A DNA stretch of 64,000 nucleotides, from positions 386,692-450,691 of the forward strand of contig JAHDXL010000002.1 of NCBI GenBank assembly GCA_023382935.1, written 5' to 3'. A program made the translations under genes and the position numbers. The notes below the pieces were generated by a model that had not been told where the DNA came from, did no database searches, and saw nothing but the letters and a program-made list of their open reading frames with translations. The number at the start of each line of letters is the position of its first letter. Within the stretch, counting starts at the first letter, position 1. The stretch comes from Phycisphaerales bacterium. GTDB taxonomy: Bacteria; Planctomycetota; Phycisphaerae; Phycisphaerales; UBA1924. Shown piece after piece: positions 43,219 through 52,600 of the stretch.

Positions 43219-44168
43219 CAGCCTCGCTCCTGCACGCAGCGCACCAGCGCCCCGGCCTTGGGGTGTCTGCCGCGAGCAAACTCGCCCCAGGTCATCACCT
43301 TCCTGCCCGGAGGCTGCAAGTTCTCGATGCGAACGGCGGTGCCCTGTCCGCATGCAATCACCCCGCGATCGGCGTCAACCAGCGTGCCCGGCGCCGCACC
43401 TGCTTGATCGGACGAACCGTTCTCCACTTGCACGCGCAGCAGTTTGAACTCCACGCTTCCCAGGCGCGCCGACACGCCCGGCCACGGAGTCAGCCCGTGC
43501 ACACGCCGCTGCACCACGGACGCCGCGGCGGCAAGATCGAGCCATGCGTCTGCGCGGCCGAGTTTGGGGGCCAAAGTCACCAGCGACTCGTCCTGGGCCT
43601 GCCCGCGCAAGGTGCCGGCCGCGTACGAGGCCAGCACCTGCCGCACCAGCGTCGGGCCGTCGGCGCTGAGCAGGTCGTGCAGTTCGCCGGCCGTCTGGTT
43701 CGGGTCAATCAGGCGCGTGGACTGAGCCAGCACAAGACCCGCATCCATCCGGTCAGCCAGCGTGATGACTGAGTTTCCGGTCTTTGGGTCGCCGGCGAGG
43801 ATGGCCGCGTTGATCGGCGCCGCCCCACGCCACCGCGGCAACAGCGAGGCGTGCAGGTTGATGGCGAAGCGATCGGCCAGCAGGCGCGAGCCGAGTTTCT
43901 GCCCATAGGCAATCACCACCCACGCATCGGCGTCGATGGCGCGGATGCGGTCCACCGTTGACGTTTCGTTGACCTTTTCCGGGCGCATGAGTAGCGCCCC
44001 CCGTCCGCTTTCGACCACCCACTGGCTGATAGGCGTCGGCGTCAGCGTCGAGCCGCGGCCTGCCGGGCGATCCGGCTGTGACACCACGCCGAGCAGTTCA
44101 TGCTCGTCGGCGAGCATCTTCAGCGTGGGTAGCCCGAACGCACCGGAACCAAAGTAGACCACCTTCAT
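43218..44168 (-). CDS. fmt: Methionyl-tRNA formyltransferase
   Basis: Enzyme of 316 aa that formylates initiator Met-tRNA using 10-formyl-THF. Catalytic residues Asn104, His106 and Asp142 are seen in INLHASLLPRWRGAAP and LADRMDAGLVL. The N terminus KVVYFGSGAFGLPTLKML and the C-terminal OB-like domain (WPGVSARLGSVEFKLLRV) are normal. The gene begins 19 nt after def on the same strand, the classical def-fmt pair. TATGCT (44175-44180) 6 nt before the ATG may be an extra internal promoter. Confidence 0.96.
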   Translation of the reverse strand: MKVVYFGSGAFGLPTLKMLADEHELLGVVSQPDRPAGRGSTLTPTPISQWVVESGRGALLMRPEKVNETSTVDRIRAIDADAWVVIAYGQKLGSRLLADRFAINLHASLLPRWRGAAPINAAILAGDPKTGNSVITLADRMDAGLVLAQSTRLIDPNQTAGELHDLLSADGPTLVRQVLASYAAGTLRGQAQDESLVTLAPKLGRADAWLDLAAAASVVQRRVHGLTPWPGVSARLGSVEFKLLRVQVENGSSDQAGAAPGTLVDADRGVIACGQGTAVRIENLQPPGRKVMTWGEFARGRHPKAGALVRCVQERG

Positions 44169-44187
44169 CAGCCCAGCATACGCCCGG

Positions 44188-44745
44188 CTAACGGACCCCG
44201 CCGCGCCGTTCGAGGGCTCGCACCAGCGGCTCGACCTGCATGCGATGGACTTGGATCATGCGATCGAGAATCAGCACGCCATCGAGGTGGTCATACTCAT
44301 GCTGGATGCACCGAGCCAGCAGACCTGCTGCACGCAAGGTGAATCGCTGCCCGTCGAGCCCCGTGGCGGTCACCGTGACCTGGGTGGGGCGAATCACATC
44401 GCCGCGGATCTCAGGCAGGCTCAGACAGCCTTCCTCGAGTGGTTCGAGGTTGCGGGCCGGATCCGAGAGTTCCGGATTGACGAACACCAGGGGGCCTTCC
44501 GTCGCCGTCGGCGGATCGGCCAGCGTGTCGCGTCCCTCTCCCGGTGGGATGTCGATGACGAAGAGCCGCCAGGGAAGCCCGACTTGCGGGGCGGCCAGTC
44601 CGATGCCTTCGGCCTGTCGCATCAGGTTGACCATCTGGAGGGCCACCTCAGCGACATTGGGCGTCAAATCAATCGGCCCGGCCTTCTGGCGGAGGATCCG
44701 CTCGGGATAGAAACGAATGCGCAAACTCCCCGGGTCTACGTTCAT
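44188..44745 (-). CDS. def: Peptide deformylase
   Basis: Metallo-enzyme of 185 aa that removes the N-formyl group from nascent proteins. The three motifs are GIGLAAPQVG at 47-56, EEGCLSLPEI with metal ligand Cys107, and QHEYDHLDG with metal ligands His149 and His153 and catalytic Glu150. It is first gene of def-fmt-zincin. TACAGT (44752-44757) ends 6 nt before the ATG with only CCCCTG between, so a leaderless transcript is likely. Confidence 0.97.
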   Translation of the reverse strand: MNVDPGSLRIRFYPERILRQKAGPIDLTPNVAEVALQMVNLMRQAEGIGLAAPQVGLPWRLFVIDIPPGEGRDTLADPPTATEGPLVFVNPELSDPARNLEPLEEGCLSLPEIRGDVIRPTQVTVTATGLDGQRFTLRAAGLLARCIQHEYDHLDGVLILDRMIQVHRMQVEPLVRALERRGGVR

Positions 44746-44751
44746 CAGGGG

Positions 44752-44757
44752 ACTGTA
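44752..44757 (-). promoter_or_regulatory. -10-like hexamer TACAGT placing def start at +1
   Basis: On the minus strand GTACAGT is followed by CCCCTG and then ATG. The spacing (6 nt) leaves no room for a Shine-Dalgarno sequence. Confidence 0.4.
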
Positions 44758-44839
44758 CGCAGAGGCCGACGGCGCAGGCTCGCGGTGAACCGGCTACACT
44801 CTTTCCCGCCTCTCGGATGGGTAAAAACAGGGGACCGGC

Positions 44840-46357
44840 GTGGCATTGTTTGGGAAGAAGAAGGACGAAACAGCGGACGGCGAAAGTCTGCCGCCCGATG
44901 ACGCGAGCGTGGCGGCCGGCAACGGCGACGCCGACGGGCACTCACCGGAGAAGGCAGCCAAGTTCTTCGAGCCGGCAAAGATCCGTCACGAGTCGGGCAA
45001 CTACGAGTACGCCGCGCAACTCTGGCTGCAGGGACTGGCCTGGGATCCGACCGACCTCCAGGCCGTGAAAGACTTCTGGCAGACCGTCCAGAGGTTCGCC
45101 GAGACGCAGAAGAGGAAGAGCCCGAGCAAGGAAATGCTCAAGGCGGCGTCGGAAGCCAAAGGCCCCCTGCGCCGCTTTCTCACCGACCTGCTCAACGCCT
45201 CATTCCGGTGGGAGGATCCGCTGGCGGTGCTCAAGGCAGCCGAAGCGGCCGCGGACGTCGAATCGATCGCGGTGGCCGACCTTTACGCGACGCGAGCCTA
45301 CGGGCTGGCTCGCTTGGACAAGAAGCCACGCAAAGACGTGTTTGTCCGCCTGATGAGGGTGTTCAGCCGGACGGGCAACTTCAAGTTGGCAGTGGAGAGC
45401 GGCGAGACCGCCCGGCAACTGGATCCCTCTGACGGCGAACTCCAGGCCGACGTGCGCAACATGATGGCTCAGCAGACCATGTCGGCGGGCGGCTTCGATC
45501 AGGCCGGGCAGTCCGGCGGGTTTCGCAAGAACATCCGCGACGCGCAGCGCCAGGCCGAGTTGGAAGCGTCGGACCGGCTGGTCCGCACGGAAGAGGAGAA
45601 GGAAAGGCTCGTTGAGGCCGCCAAGCGTGATCTTGACGCCAACCCCGATGACCCGACCCTCATCGACCGCTACGGGCAGGAACTGCTCAAGCGTAACAAG
45701 CCGGGGGATCTGATCCGGGCGATGAATCACTACGCGCAGGCATACCAACGTACCAAGCAGTATCGGTTTCGACAGAAGTCGGGCGAGATCCAGTTGCGGT
45801 TGATGCGGCAGAACCTGGCGCGTCAGCAGAAACTGGCCGAGCAGAATCCCGACGACCTCGACGTCAAGTCCAAACTGGAGTCGATGAAGAAGGAACTTGA
45901 CCGCGTCGAGACCGACGAGTTGCGCGGGCGGGTGGAGAACTACCCGACGGACCTGGCGGCCAAGTTTGAACTGGGCAAGAAGTTGTTCGAAATCGGCGCG
46001 TATGACGAATCGATTGCGCTCTTTCAGGCCGCTCAGGACGACCCGAAGAACCGCGGGCAGGTGCTGGCGTACATGGGACGTGCGTTCCAGCAGTTGGAAG
46101 GCTGGGAGAACGAGGCCATCCAGACGCTGCGCAACGCGATCGACATGTTGCCCGATTCCAAGTCGGACCTGGGGCTCGAACTGCGCTACGACCTGATGCT
46201 GGCCCTCTATGCCAAGGCCAGGCGTGAGCGCGAGCGATCCTCGGCCGAGGAGGCGGACCAACTGGCGGCCGGCATCGCGATGCAGCGGTTCAATTACCGC
46301 GACATCCGCGAGCGGCGGGCCGCGATCAAGGCTCTGCTCGACGAACTGAGGGACTGA
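44840..46357 (+). CDS. TPR-like repeat protein
   Basis: Protein of 505 aa, soluble, almost wholly helical. It starts MALFGKKKDETADGE. TPR-like pairs occur at about 45-75 (RHESGNYEYAAQLWLQGLAW), 145-215 and 355-430 (GKKLFEIGAYDESIALFQAA, then GRAFQQLEGWENEAIQTLRN). A central, highly charged helix (about 230-340, ERLVEAAKRDLDANPDDPTL) may form coiled coil. It is likely a scaffold for protein contacts; partner unknown. The start is a GTG with AGGGGA upstream. TACACT (44795-44800) is the nearest promoter-like box. kdsB follows 7 nt downstream, so the two are probably co-expressed. Confidence 0.8.
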   Translation: MALFGKKKDETADGESLPPDDASVAAGNGDADGHSPEKAAKFFEPAKIRHESGNYEYAAQLWLQGLAWDPTDLQAVKDFWQTVQRFAETQKRKSPSKEMLKAASEAKGPLRRFLTDLLNASFRWEDPLAVLKAAEAAADVESIAVADLYATRAYGLARLDKKPRKDVFVRLMRVFSRTGNFKLAVESGETARQLDPSDGELQADVRNMMAQQTMSAGGFDQAGQSGGFRKNIRDAQRQAELEASDRLVRTEEEKERLVEAAKRDLDANPDDPTLIDRYGQELLKRNKPGDLIRAMNHYAQAYQRTKQYRFRQKSGEIQLRLMRQNLARQQKLAEQNPDDLDVKSKLESMKKELDRVETDELRGRVENYPTDLAAKFELGKKLFEIGAYDESIALFQAAQDDPKNRGQVLAYMGRAFQQLEGWENEAIQTLRNAIDMLPDSKSDLGLELRYDLMLALYAKARRERERSSAEEADQLAAGIAMQRFNYRDIRERRAAIKALLDELRD

Positions 46358-46364
46358 GCGAGCC

Positions 46365-47120
46365 ATGGGCGCGGTCGTCATCATCCCCGCGCGGCTCGGC
46401 TCGACGCGATTCCCGCGCAAGGTGCTGGCCGATCGCACCGGAAGCCCGCTCGTCCAGCACGTCTGGGAGCAGGCGAGGCAGAGCGCCGCCGAGCGTGTGG
46501 TGATCGCCACCGACGCCGACGAGGTGGCCGCTTGCGTGCGGGCGTTTGGCGGGCAGTGCGTGATGACCTCGCCGGCGCATGAGAACGGCACGAGCCGCCT
46601 GGCCGAGGCCTCGACACTGCTCGGATTGGGCGATGAGGCGATCGTGGTCAATGTGCAGGGCGACGAGCCGGAGATCGAGCCGGGCACGATCGACGAAGCC
46701 ATCGGCCTGTTGGAACGATCCGGGGCTGCGATGAGCACCATTGCCACGCCAATCGAGAGCGAGGCGGTCTTCGCCAGTCCCAGCGCTGTGAAAGTGGTGC
46801 TGCGGAGCGGGGCCGACGGGGTGGCGCGAGCGATGTATTTCTCGCGGGCGCCGATTCCACACGTGCGTGACTCGGGCGACCGGGCCGATCTCCTGCTGCA
46901 CGTCGGCATCTACGCCTATCGGGCAGGATTTCTGCGGCGGTACGCGGCACTGCCCCCGACGCCGCTGGAACGTGCCGAGAAACTCGAGCAACTTCGAGCC
47001 CTCGAACACGGGTTTGAGATCGCGGTTGGTGTGCGGAAGATTGCGTCTGTTGGGGTGGACACCCCCGAGGACTACGAGCGATTTGTCCGTCGCTGGCAGG
47101 CGCGAGGCGGGTCGGTGTGA
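46365..47120 (+). CDS. kdsB: 3-deoxy-manno-octulosonate cytidylyltransferase
   Basis: CMP-KDO synthetase of 251 aa that activates KDO with CTP for lipopolysaccharide inner core. The nucleotide-binding start is IIPARLGSTRFPRKVL, followed by VIATDADEVA, the HENGTSRLAEAS substrate loop (in place of the commoner SGTDR), VVNVQGDEP, and YAYRAGFLRRYAALPPTPLE with EKLEQLRALEHG, typical of KdsB. Its presence supports an LPS-containing outer membrane. It lies 7 nt after the TPR gene and converges on the RidA gene with a 2-bp gap. Confidence 0.94.
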   Translation: MGAVVIIPARLGSTRFPRKVLADRTGSPLVQHVWEQARQSAAERVVIATDADEVAACVRAFGGQCVMTSPAHENGTSRLAEASTLLGLGDEAIVVNVQGDEPEIEPGTIDEAIGLLERSGAAMSTIATPIESEAVFASPSAVKVVLRSGADGVARAMYFSRAPIPHVRDSGDRADLLLHVGIYAYRAGFLRRYAALPPTPLERAEKLEQLRALEHGFEIAVGVRKIASVGVDTPEDYERFVRRWQARGGSV

Positions 47121-47122
47121 AG

Positions 47123-47593
47123 TCACTCGACCTCGAACAGAAACTCGACCTCGACCGTCACATTGAGCGGGAGGGCCGAACTGCCCACGGCGGCCCGGGC
47201 ATGCTTGCCCGCCTCGCCGAAGACGGCGAGCATCAGGTCGCTGGCGCCGTTGGCCACCTTGGGCTGATTCCCGAAGTGGGGCTCGGAGGCCACGAAGCAT
47301 CCCACCCGTACCACCCGCCGGATGCGGTCGATGGTGCCGAGTTCGCTCGCGGCCACGGCCAGCGCGTTGAGGGCGCATTGCCGGGCGGCGGCTGCGGCCT
47401 GCTCGATCGAGCCGGCGGCTGGCATGGGGCCGGTCATGGTCACCTTCCCTTCGACGATCGGTATTTGTCCGCTGATGAAGAGCAGGTTACCGGAAAGGAC
47501 GGCGGGGACATATGACGCGACTGGGCGTGGGGCGGCCGGCAGGGTGAAACCCAGTTCCGCCAGCCGCTGGGAGGGGGTGGAGCCTATGGACAT
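47123..47593 (-). CDS. RidA family (YjgF/YER057c/UK114) protein
   Basis: Protein of 156 aa of the Rid superfamily. RidA enzymes deaminate reactive enamine/imine intermediates; several subgroups have other roles. Typical parts: YVPAVLSGNLLFISGQIPIV, AARQCALNALAVAASELGTI, RVVRVGCFVAS, and HARAAVGSSALPLNVTVEVE, where Arg occupies the position of the substrate-binding Arg105. It is longer than E. coli RidA (128 aa) and resembles the subgroup with extended N terminus (PSQRLAELGFTLPAAPRP). AGGAAA lies about 5 nt upstream of the ATG. Confidence 0.92.
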   Translation of the reverse strand: MSIGSTPSQRLAELGFTLPAAPRPVASYVPAVLSGNLLFISGQIPIVEGKVTMTGPMPAAGSIEQAAAAARQCALNALAVAASELGTIDRIRRVVRVGCFVASEPHFGNQPKVANGASDLMLAVFGEAGKHARAAVGSSALPLNVTVEVEFLFEVE

Positions 47594-47959
47594 GACACTT
47601 TCCTGTGGAAAATTGGGACTGGGTGTGAAGGAACCGCTTGCAGCGGCTCGGCGGATAGGATAGTGTCTCAGTGCTGTGCACAGCGTGGCTGCGTGTGGGG
47701 GATGATGAATTGATCACTGCCCTCATCTGGTGGAACTTCTCCACCGCTCTTTTGCCTCTCCACAGGCGGCCGACAATCTGACCCGCGAGCGACACGGGGT
47801 GGTTGCGCGCGGCGTGATTGGGCCGATCCGCGCGGAGAGACAGGTCTCCAACCGGAACAAGGCAAGCCCCACATGGCGTGGAGCCTCGAGCGTCGAGGCT
47901 CCGGGTTCAACGTTCATCGGTCGCGTGTGCGACCACGTACTCATGTGGAGTGAATGCAA
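47594..47959. promoter_or_regulatory. Upstream region of the pseudopilin gene with a perfect hairpin
   Basis: A 366-bp gap between divergent ridA-like and pseudopilin genes. At 47880-47902 a perfect 10-bp stem GGAGCCTCGA/TCGAGGCTCC closes a GCG loop, 57 nt before the pseudopilin start. There is no T run after it. GTGGAG before the ATG is the ribosome site. No clear promoter hexamers were seen. Confidence 0.5.
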
Positions 47960-48922
47960 ATGACTCAGAAGAATCGTCGTACCGGCTTTACGCTCATCGA
48001 ACTGCTGGTGGTCATCGCGATCATCGCCCTGCTCATCGGCATCCTGCTGCCGGCGTTGAGCAAGGCCCGCAAGACGGCTCAGCAGTTGAAGGACTCGACC
48101 CAGATCCGCAACATCCTGCAGGCGATGGCGGTGTTCGCCAACCAGAACCGCGACACCTATCCGCTGCCCAGCCGCGTGGACAAGGGGAACGCGACGATCA
48201 ACGTGGCCGCCGGTCAGGAGACCACCAAGGACACCACGCGCAACATGTTCTCGATCCTGGTGTTCGACGGGTCGATCCCGACGGAGATGTGCATTGGCAC
48301 GACGGAGCCCAACGGTCAGTTCGAGGTGTACAAGGACTATCAGTTGAGCCGTCCGACCGGCGCCTATCAGCCTGAGTTTGCGCTGTGGGATCCCAAGTTC
48401 TCGGCCAACCCGTCGGACGCGAGCAACTCGACGGTTGCCGGTCAGAATGCCCAAGGTAACTTCTCCTATGCTCACACGCTGCCCTTCGGCAAGCGCAAGA
48501 GCCTCTGGAGCAACGACTTCAGCGCTACCCAGGCCATGCTGTCCAACCGCGGTCCGGAGTATGACCTGAACGGCGGCGGGCAGAGCGGCACGTGGGAACT
48601 GATCGACGGCGTGCTCGGCAAGCAGTCCAACACGCTGCTGATCCACGGCAGCCGCAGCAAGTGGGAAGGCCTCATCGGCTACAACGACGCGCACGTTGAC
48701 TTCTCGCCCGAGCCGAACCCCGAGAAGTTGATCTTCACCTTCACCGGGCTGACCAACCAGTACCGCACCCAGCCTGACAACGTCTTCGCGTGCGAAGATG
48801 ACGCCCTGCGCACCGAGGCTCCGGACAACATGCGCCTCAATCAGCGCAATGCCTGGCTCCGCCAGGTCTCCCGCGTCACGGTGAGCGGCACGACCACGAC
48901 CGTGACGATCTTCCAGGACTGA
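47960..48922 (+). CDS. Type II secretion pseudopilin/prepilin-like protein
   Basis: Protein of 320 aa. The class III prepilin signal is a short basic leader (MTQKNRRTG) followed by FTLIELLVVIAIIALLIGIL, where cleavage after Gly and methylation of Phe with Glu at +5 are expected. LLPALSKARKTAQQLKDSTQ continues the helix in the style common to planctomycete pseudopilins (often grouped with DUF1559/H-X9-DG proteins). The mature globular part (about 270 residues) has IGYNDAHVDFSPEPNP near the end, resembling the H-x-D region of that group. The start at 47960 gives GGAG at 9 nt; an ATG at 47954 is possible. Processing would need the peptidase at 58903. Confidence 0.9.
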   Translation: MTQKNRRTGFTLIELLVVIAIIALLIGILLPALSKARKTAQQLKDSTQIRNILQAMAVFANQNRDTYPLPSRVDKGNATINVAAGQETTKDTTRNMFSILVFDGSIPTEMCIGTTEPNGQFEVYKDYQLSRPTGAYQPEFALWDPKFSANPSDASNSTVAGQNAQGNFSYAHTLPFGKRKSLWSNDFSATQAMLSNRGPEYDLNGGGQSGTWELIDGVLGKQSNTLLIHGSRSKWEGLIGYNDAHVDFSPEPNPEKLIFTFTGLTNQYRTQPDNVFACEDDALRTEAPDNMRLNQRNAWLRQVSRVTVSGTTTTVTIFQD

Positions 48923-48950
48923 TTCGACTCAGTCTGACCCGATCGCAAAC

Positions 48951-48988
48951 GGGTCCGCGGGTTCACCCCGCGGACCCTTCTTCATTTC
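48951..48988 (+). terminator. Rho-independent terminator of the pseudopilin gene
   Basis: Stem GGGTCCGCGGG/CCCGCGGACCC of 11 perfect base pairs with a 5-nt loop, followed by TTCTTCATTTC, 28 nt after the stop at 48922. Very stable. Confidence 0.85.
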
Positions 48989-49007
48989 TCGGCGCGGCGC
49001 TTCGCGT

Positions 49008-49013
49008 TACACT
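49008..49013 (+). promoter_or_regulatory. -10-like hexamer TACACT placing xth start at +1
   Basis: GTTACACT ends 8 nt before the GTG at 49022 (CTTGCCCC between). It lies between a strong terminator and the gene, so it is the only place for the xth promoter. No SD is present. Confidence 0.5.
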
Positions 49014-49021
49014 CTTGCCCC

Positions 49022-49804
49022 GTGCGGATCACCACCTGGAACATCAACGGCTTCCGGGCGGCCGCCCGCAAGGGGCTCATGGCGCAGATCGAGCGTCTGA
49101 ACCCCGACGTGCTGCTGTTGCAGGAAGTGCGGGCCCTGCCCGAGCAACTCGAGCCGGTTCACGCGGCCCCGGCGGGATGGCATGTACATTGGCATCCGGC
49201 GGCGCGACCAGGCTATTCGGGCGTGGCCGTGTGGTCACGCCACCCAATGAAGATTGAGAGCGTCGGGCTGCACAACGATGGGTCTGACCACGAGGGGCGC
49301 CTGGTCGTCACGCGCATCGGCCCGATCCGCGTCGCCAGCGTCTATCTGCCGTCGGGTTCCTCCGGCGAGCACCGACAGGCGGAAAAGGACCGATGGCTGG
49401 AGGAGTTCCTGCCTTGGTGTGAGCAGTTCACGCGATCGCGCGTGCCGACGATTCTCGGGGGTGACTTCAACATCGCGCACACAGAGCGTGACATCTACCA
49501 CTGGAAGAGCAATCAGAACACTTCTGGCTTCCTGCCGCACGAGCGGGCGTGGATGACCAGTTTCCTCGCGCAGGGCTGGCATGATTTCGTGCGCGAGCGT
49601 GTCGGGCCGGTGGACGGGCCCTACTCGTGGTGGTCGAGCCGCGGGCAAGCGAGGGCGCTGGATCGCGGATGGCGGATCGACTACGTGGCGGGGAATCGCG
49701 CGGCCGGCAAAGTTGCGTGCGAGGCGTGGATCGACCGCGAGGCCGGCATCGCTGTTTCGGACCACGCGCCGGTGAGCGTGGAACTGGACGTGAAAGTGGA
49801 GTGA
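49022..49804 (+). CDS. xth: Exodeoxyribonuclease III (AP endonuclease)
   Basis: Base-excision-repair nuclease of 260 aa, EEP superfamily. Landmarks: RITTWNINGFRAAARKG start, LLLQEVRA with metal-binding Glu, VASVYLPSG, GGDFNIAHTERDIYHWK with catalytic Asp and Asn, YSWWSSRGQARALDRGWRID and the final SDHAPVSVEL with the catalytic His. The translation start is a GTG 8 nt after a -10-like TACACT box and without an SD, suggesting a leaderless mRNA. Cytoplasmic, unlike the exported EEP protein at 37053. Confidence 0.94.
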   Translation: MRITTWNINGFRAAARKGLMAQIERLNPDVLLLQEVRALPEQLEPVHAAPAGWHVHWHPAARPGYSGVAVWSRHPMKIESVGLHNDGSDHEGRLVVTRIGPIRVASVYLPSGSSGEHRQAEKDRWLEEFLPWCEQFTRSRVPTILGGDFNIAHTERDIYHWKSNQNTSGFLPHERAWMTSFLAQGWHDFVRERVGPVDGPYSWWSSRGQARALDRGWRIDYVAGNRAAGKVACEAWIDREAGIAVSDHAPVSVELDVKVE

Positions 49805-49937
49805 AGGCAACCGCGTACGGTGTCAATCGTCAATTCGACGCTCCCGATACGATGCCATGTGAAGATGATGCATCGACGAAGCCCGCGGGGTCGAAACCGA
49901 CCCGGGCGATCATGGTGCGGTTGCGGGAGGGTCTGTC

Positions 49938-51293
49938 ATGCTCGGACGAGTCGTTGCGATGGTGCTCGCCGGGTTCGCTTCGGTGGCGGTGGGGCAGGAT
50001 CTGAGCCAGCCCGGTCCGTTCGCGGCCGGGTTTCGCCAGGTGAGCGTGAGCCGCCCCGATACGAGCACGTTCACCGCGAGGCTGTTCTATCCGGCCACGA
50101 GCGCAGGGCAGAATGCGCCGCTCGATGCTTCGGCGGCCCCATTCCCAGCGGTGAGTTTCGGGCATGGGTTTTTCCAGGCTGTGCCCAACTACCAGAGCAC
50201 GCTTTCGCACCTGGCTACGCATGGGTATCTGGTGATCGCGACCGACTCGCAGGGGGGCTTGTTTCCGAGCCATTCTGCGTTTGCGGCCGACATGTTGCTG
50301 TGCCTGGGATGGCTGGAACAGCAGAACGCTGATCCGGGGTCCGCGCTGTACGGCGTGGTGAATACGCAGGCGTTTGGGCTCAGTGGCCACTCGATGGGCG
50401 GTGGAGCGAGCATTCTTGCGGCCGACGATCCGCGCGTGCGTGCGGTGGCGCCATTGGCGGCGGCGAATACGAGTCCTTCTGCAATCGATGCAGCGGACGA
50501 ATGTCTGGTTCCGGTCAGACACATCGTCGGCTCGGCCGACTCGATCGTTTCGGCCAACTCGACACGGCAGATCTTTGCGAACTCTTGGCGACCACGGCAG
50601 TTCGTGAGCCTTCAGGGCGGGTTTCACTGCGGGTTCATTGACGCGCAGGGCTTTGGGTGCGACTCGGGCTCGATGACCCGGGCCGATCAACTTGCCCGCA
50701 CGCGCCGCCTGCTGACCGAGTTTTTTGATCTCTACCTCAAGGGCGATCAGCAGCGCTGGGAGACTGTGTGGATGCCCGATGCCCAGACGGACCCGCGCGT
50801 GTTGGTCACGCTCGAACCGGATAGCGGACTGTCACCGACGGATTCGGCGCTCGTGGTGCGGGCGGGTCGCCGGGCCAGCGTTTCCATGACGCTGACCAAC
50901 CTGGGCCCGCAGGCATCTGGCTTCGAGATGCTGTCTCTTGGAGCCGGGTGGATGGAAGTGATGCCGGGCGTCGTCGGGCCTTTGGCGACGGGCTCGGCGG
51001 GGGATCTGGAAGTCTGGGTGCGTCCGCCGCTCAACACAGTACCGGGGACCCATGATCATCTGGTCACTGCCCGCTCACAGCGAGACGGAGGCACGCGGTC
51101 GTTCGCCCGTATCAACGTGACGGTGGTCTGCGGGCCGGACCTGAACGAAGACGGCGTGCTCGATTTCTTCGACATCCAGGAGTTCCTGGCGAACTTCGCG
51201 GGCGGGGCTGCCGAGGCCGACGTGAACGATGACCGGCAGTTCAACTTCTTTGACGTGCAGATCTTCCTCGACGCGTTCTCCCGAGGGTGCTGA
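49938..51293 (+). CDS. Secreted alpha/beta hydrolase with GC-type dockerin tail
   Basis: Exported protein of 451 aa. Signal 1-19 (cut near VAVGQ). The hydrolase domain (about 40-280) resembles chlorophyllase/polyester-hydrolase (dienelactone hydrolase-like) enzymes: AVSFGHGFFQ oxyanion region, nucleophile Ser152 in GLSGHSMGGG, HIVGSADSIV carrying a likely catalytic Asp and FHCGFID with a likely catalytic His. A beta sandwich (about 295-390) follows. The tail has two dockerin-like repeats (DLNEDGVLDFFDIQEFLANF and DVNDDRQFNFFDVQIFLDAF) and ends SRGC. The second repeat lacks one calcium-binding Gly/Asp (DRQFN). A lipase, esterase or polyester-degrading role is an inference. Confidence 0.88.
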   Translation: MLGRVVAMVLAGFASVAVGQDLSQPGPFAAGFRQVSVSRPDTSTFTARLFYPATSAGQNAPLDASAAPFPAVSFGHGFFQAVPNYQSTLSHLATHGYLVIATDSQGGLFPSHSAFAADMLLCLGWLEQQNADPGSALYGVVNTQAFGLSGHSMGGGASILAADDPRVRAVAPLAAANTSPSAIDAADECLVPVRHIVGSADSIVSANSTRQIFANSWRPRQFVSLQGGFHCGFIDAQGFGCDSGSMTRADQLARTRRLLTEFFDLYLKGDQQRWETVWMPDAQTDPRVLVTLEPDSGLSPTDSALVVRAGRRASVSMTLTNLGPQASGFEMLSLGAGWMEVMPGVVGPLATGSAGDLEVWVRPPLNTVPGTHDHLVTARSQRDGGTRSFARINVTVVCGPDLNEDGVLDFFDIQEFLANFAGGAAEADVNDDRQFNFFDVQIFLDAFSRGC

Positions 51294-51334
51294 ACTCCGG
51301 CGTGGCGCGGGCGGCGTGGCCTATCCTGCCTGCG

Positions 51335-52600
51335 ATGTCGTCCGAGCCGCAGGGTTCTGCTCCTCAGCCACCGCCGAGACGGCGTGACCACCCGCTGGCG
51401 CGCAGTTGGGCGGGCATGATCGGATTGGGCACGATCGCGATCATTTTCACGTTGTGTTTCACGTCGATTCCGTGGACGTTCGGCCGCCCGGCGGGCGAGA
51501 CGATGGTCAGCCGCTACGAGAGCGGGCAGCCGCGGCAGTCTCTGATTCCGCCCACATGGGCGCCAAAAGACGCGACGGATCTGCGGCGGATCGTCGATGC
51601 ATCACCGCCGGAGGTCGTGGAGCAGATCGTCGCCGAGGTTGCTCGGGACATGGGCGTGCCAACTTCCCAGGTTGCTTCCAGCCGCGACGCGATGGTGCTG
51701 CGGGCGGTGGCCGAACGCCTGGGCGACGCGGCGCCGGCATTCGTGCTCGGGTCTGATCAACTGGGTCGATCGCTGACGACGCGCCTGCTGGCGGGGGGCG
51801 CGATTTCGCTGAGCGTGGGCGTGGCGGCCGCACTCATATCCGTGATGATCGGCACGCTGTACGGCGCGCTGGCCGGGTACGCGGGCGGGCGGGTGGACGC
51901 GCTGATGATGCGCGTCGTTGACATCCTGTACGGACTGCCGTACATCCTGCTGGTGGTGCTGATTGCGGTGGCGGCCGACGGGGCGATTGACCGCTGGCAG
52001 CGACACACGATCGAGCAGAGGGCCGCGGAGAGGTCAGCGTGGGTCGCGGGGCAACTTGCCGGGCTTTCGGACGCTGGATCTGAACAGCGTGTGCAACTCG
52101 AGAATCAGGCAATGGCCCGGTTCGGCACCGGGGAACTCTCCGGCCCGCAGCGGACGCGCATCGACGTGGTCGCGCTGCTCGTCGCGATCGGGGGCGTGAG
52201 TTGGCTGACCATGGCGCGGGTCATTCGTGGGCAGGTGCTCAGCCTCAGGGCCCAGCCCTTCGTCGAGTCGGCCCGGGCGATCGGCGCGCCGATACACTGG
52301 ATCTTCATTCGGCACCTGCTGCCCAACCTGCTCGGACCGATCATTGTGTACGCCACGCTCACGGTGCCGCAGGCCATCTTGCAGGAAAGTTTCCTGAGTT
52401 TTCTGGGCATTGGCATCAAGCCGCCGCTGCCGAGTTGGGGCAATCTGGCGGCCGACGGCTTGAGCGAACTCAACCGGCACCGCTCGCACTGGTGGCTGCT
52501 GTTCTTTCCCTGCTTCATGCTGGGCGTGACGCTGCTGGCGCTGAATTTCGTCGGCGAGGGGCTGCGCGAGGCCTTCGACCCGCGGAGACAGCGCCGATGA
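51335..52600 (+). CDS. Peptide/nickel-type ABC transporter permease (OppC-like) with insertions
   Basis: Permease of 421 aa; usual OppC/DppC length is about 300. TM1 is at about 27-46. The conserved [19 protein letters not shown] motif at 138-155, TM helices at 160-210, the EAA-type ATPase-contact loop [20 protein letters not shown] and final TM helices are all present. Two extra segments explain the length: an extracytoplasmic stretch of about 85 residues between TM1 and the DQLGR motif, and a charged helical insert at about 215-275. The start at 51335 is used rather than 51287. It overlaps oppD by 4 bp. No OppB-like partner or binding protein is present in the window. Confidence 0.9.
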   Translation: MSSEPQGSAPQPPPRRRDHPLARSWAGMIGLGTIAIIFTLCFTSIPWTFGRPAGETMVSRYESGQPRQSLIPPTWAPKDATDLRRIVDASPPEVVEQIVAEVARDMGVPTSQVASSRDAMVLRAVAERLGDAAPAFVLGSDQLGRSLTTRLLAGGAISLSVGVAAALISVMIGTLYGALAGYAGGRVDALMMRVVDILYGLPYILLVVLIAVAADGAIDRWQRHTIEQRAAERSAWVAGQLAGLSDAGSEQRVQLENQAMARFGTGELSGPQRTRIDVVALLVAIGGVSWLTMARVIRGQVLSLRAQPFVESARAIGAPIHWIFIRHLLPNLLGPIIVYATLTVPQAILQESFLSFLGIGIKPPLPSWGNLAADGLSELNRHRSHWWLLFFPCFMLGVTLLALNFVGEGLREAFDPRRQRR

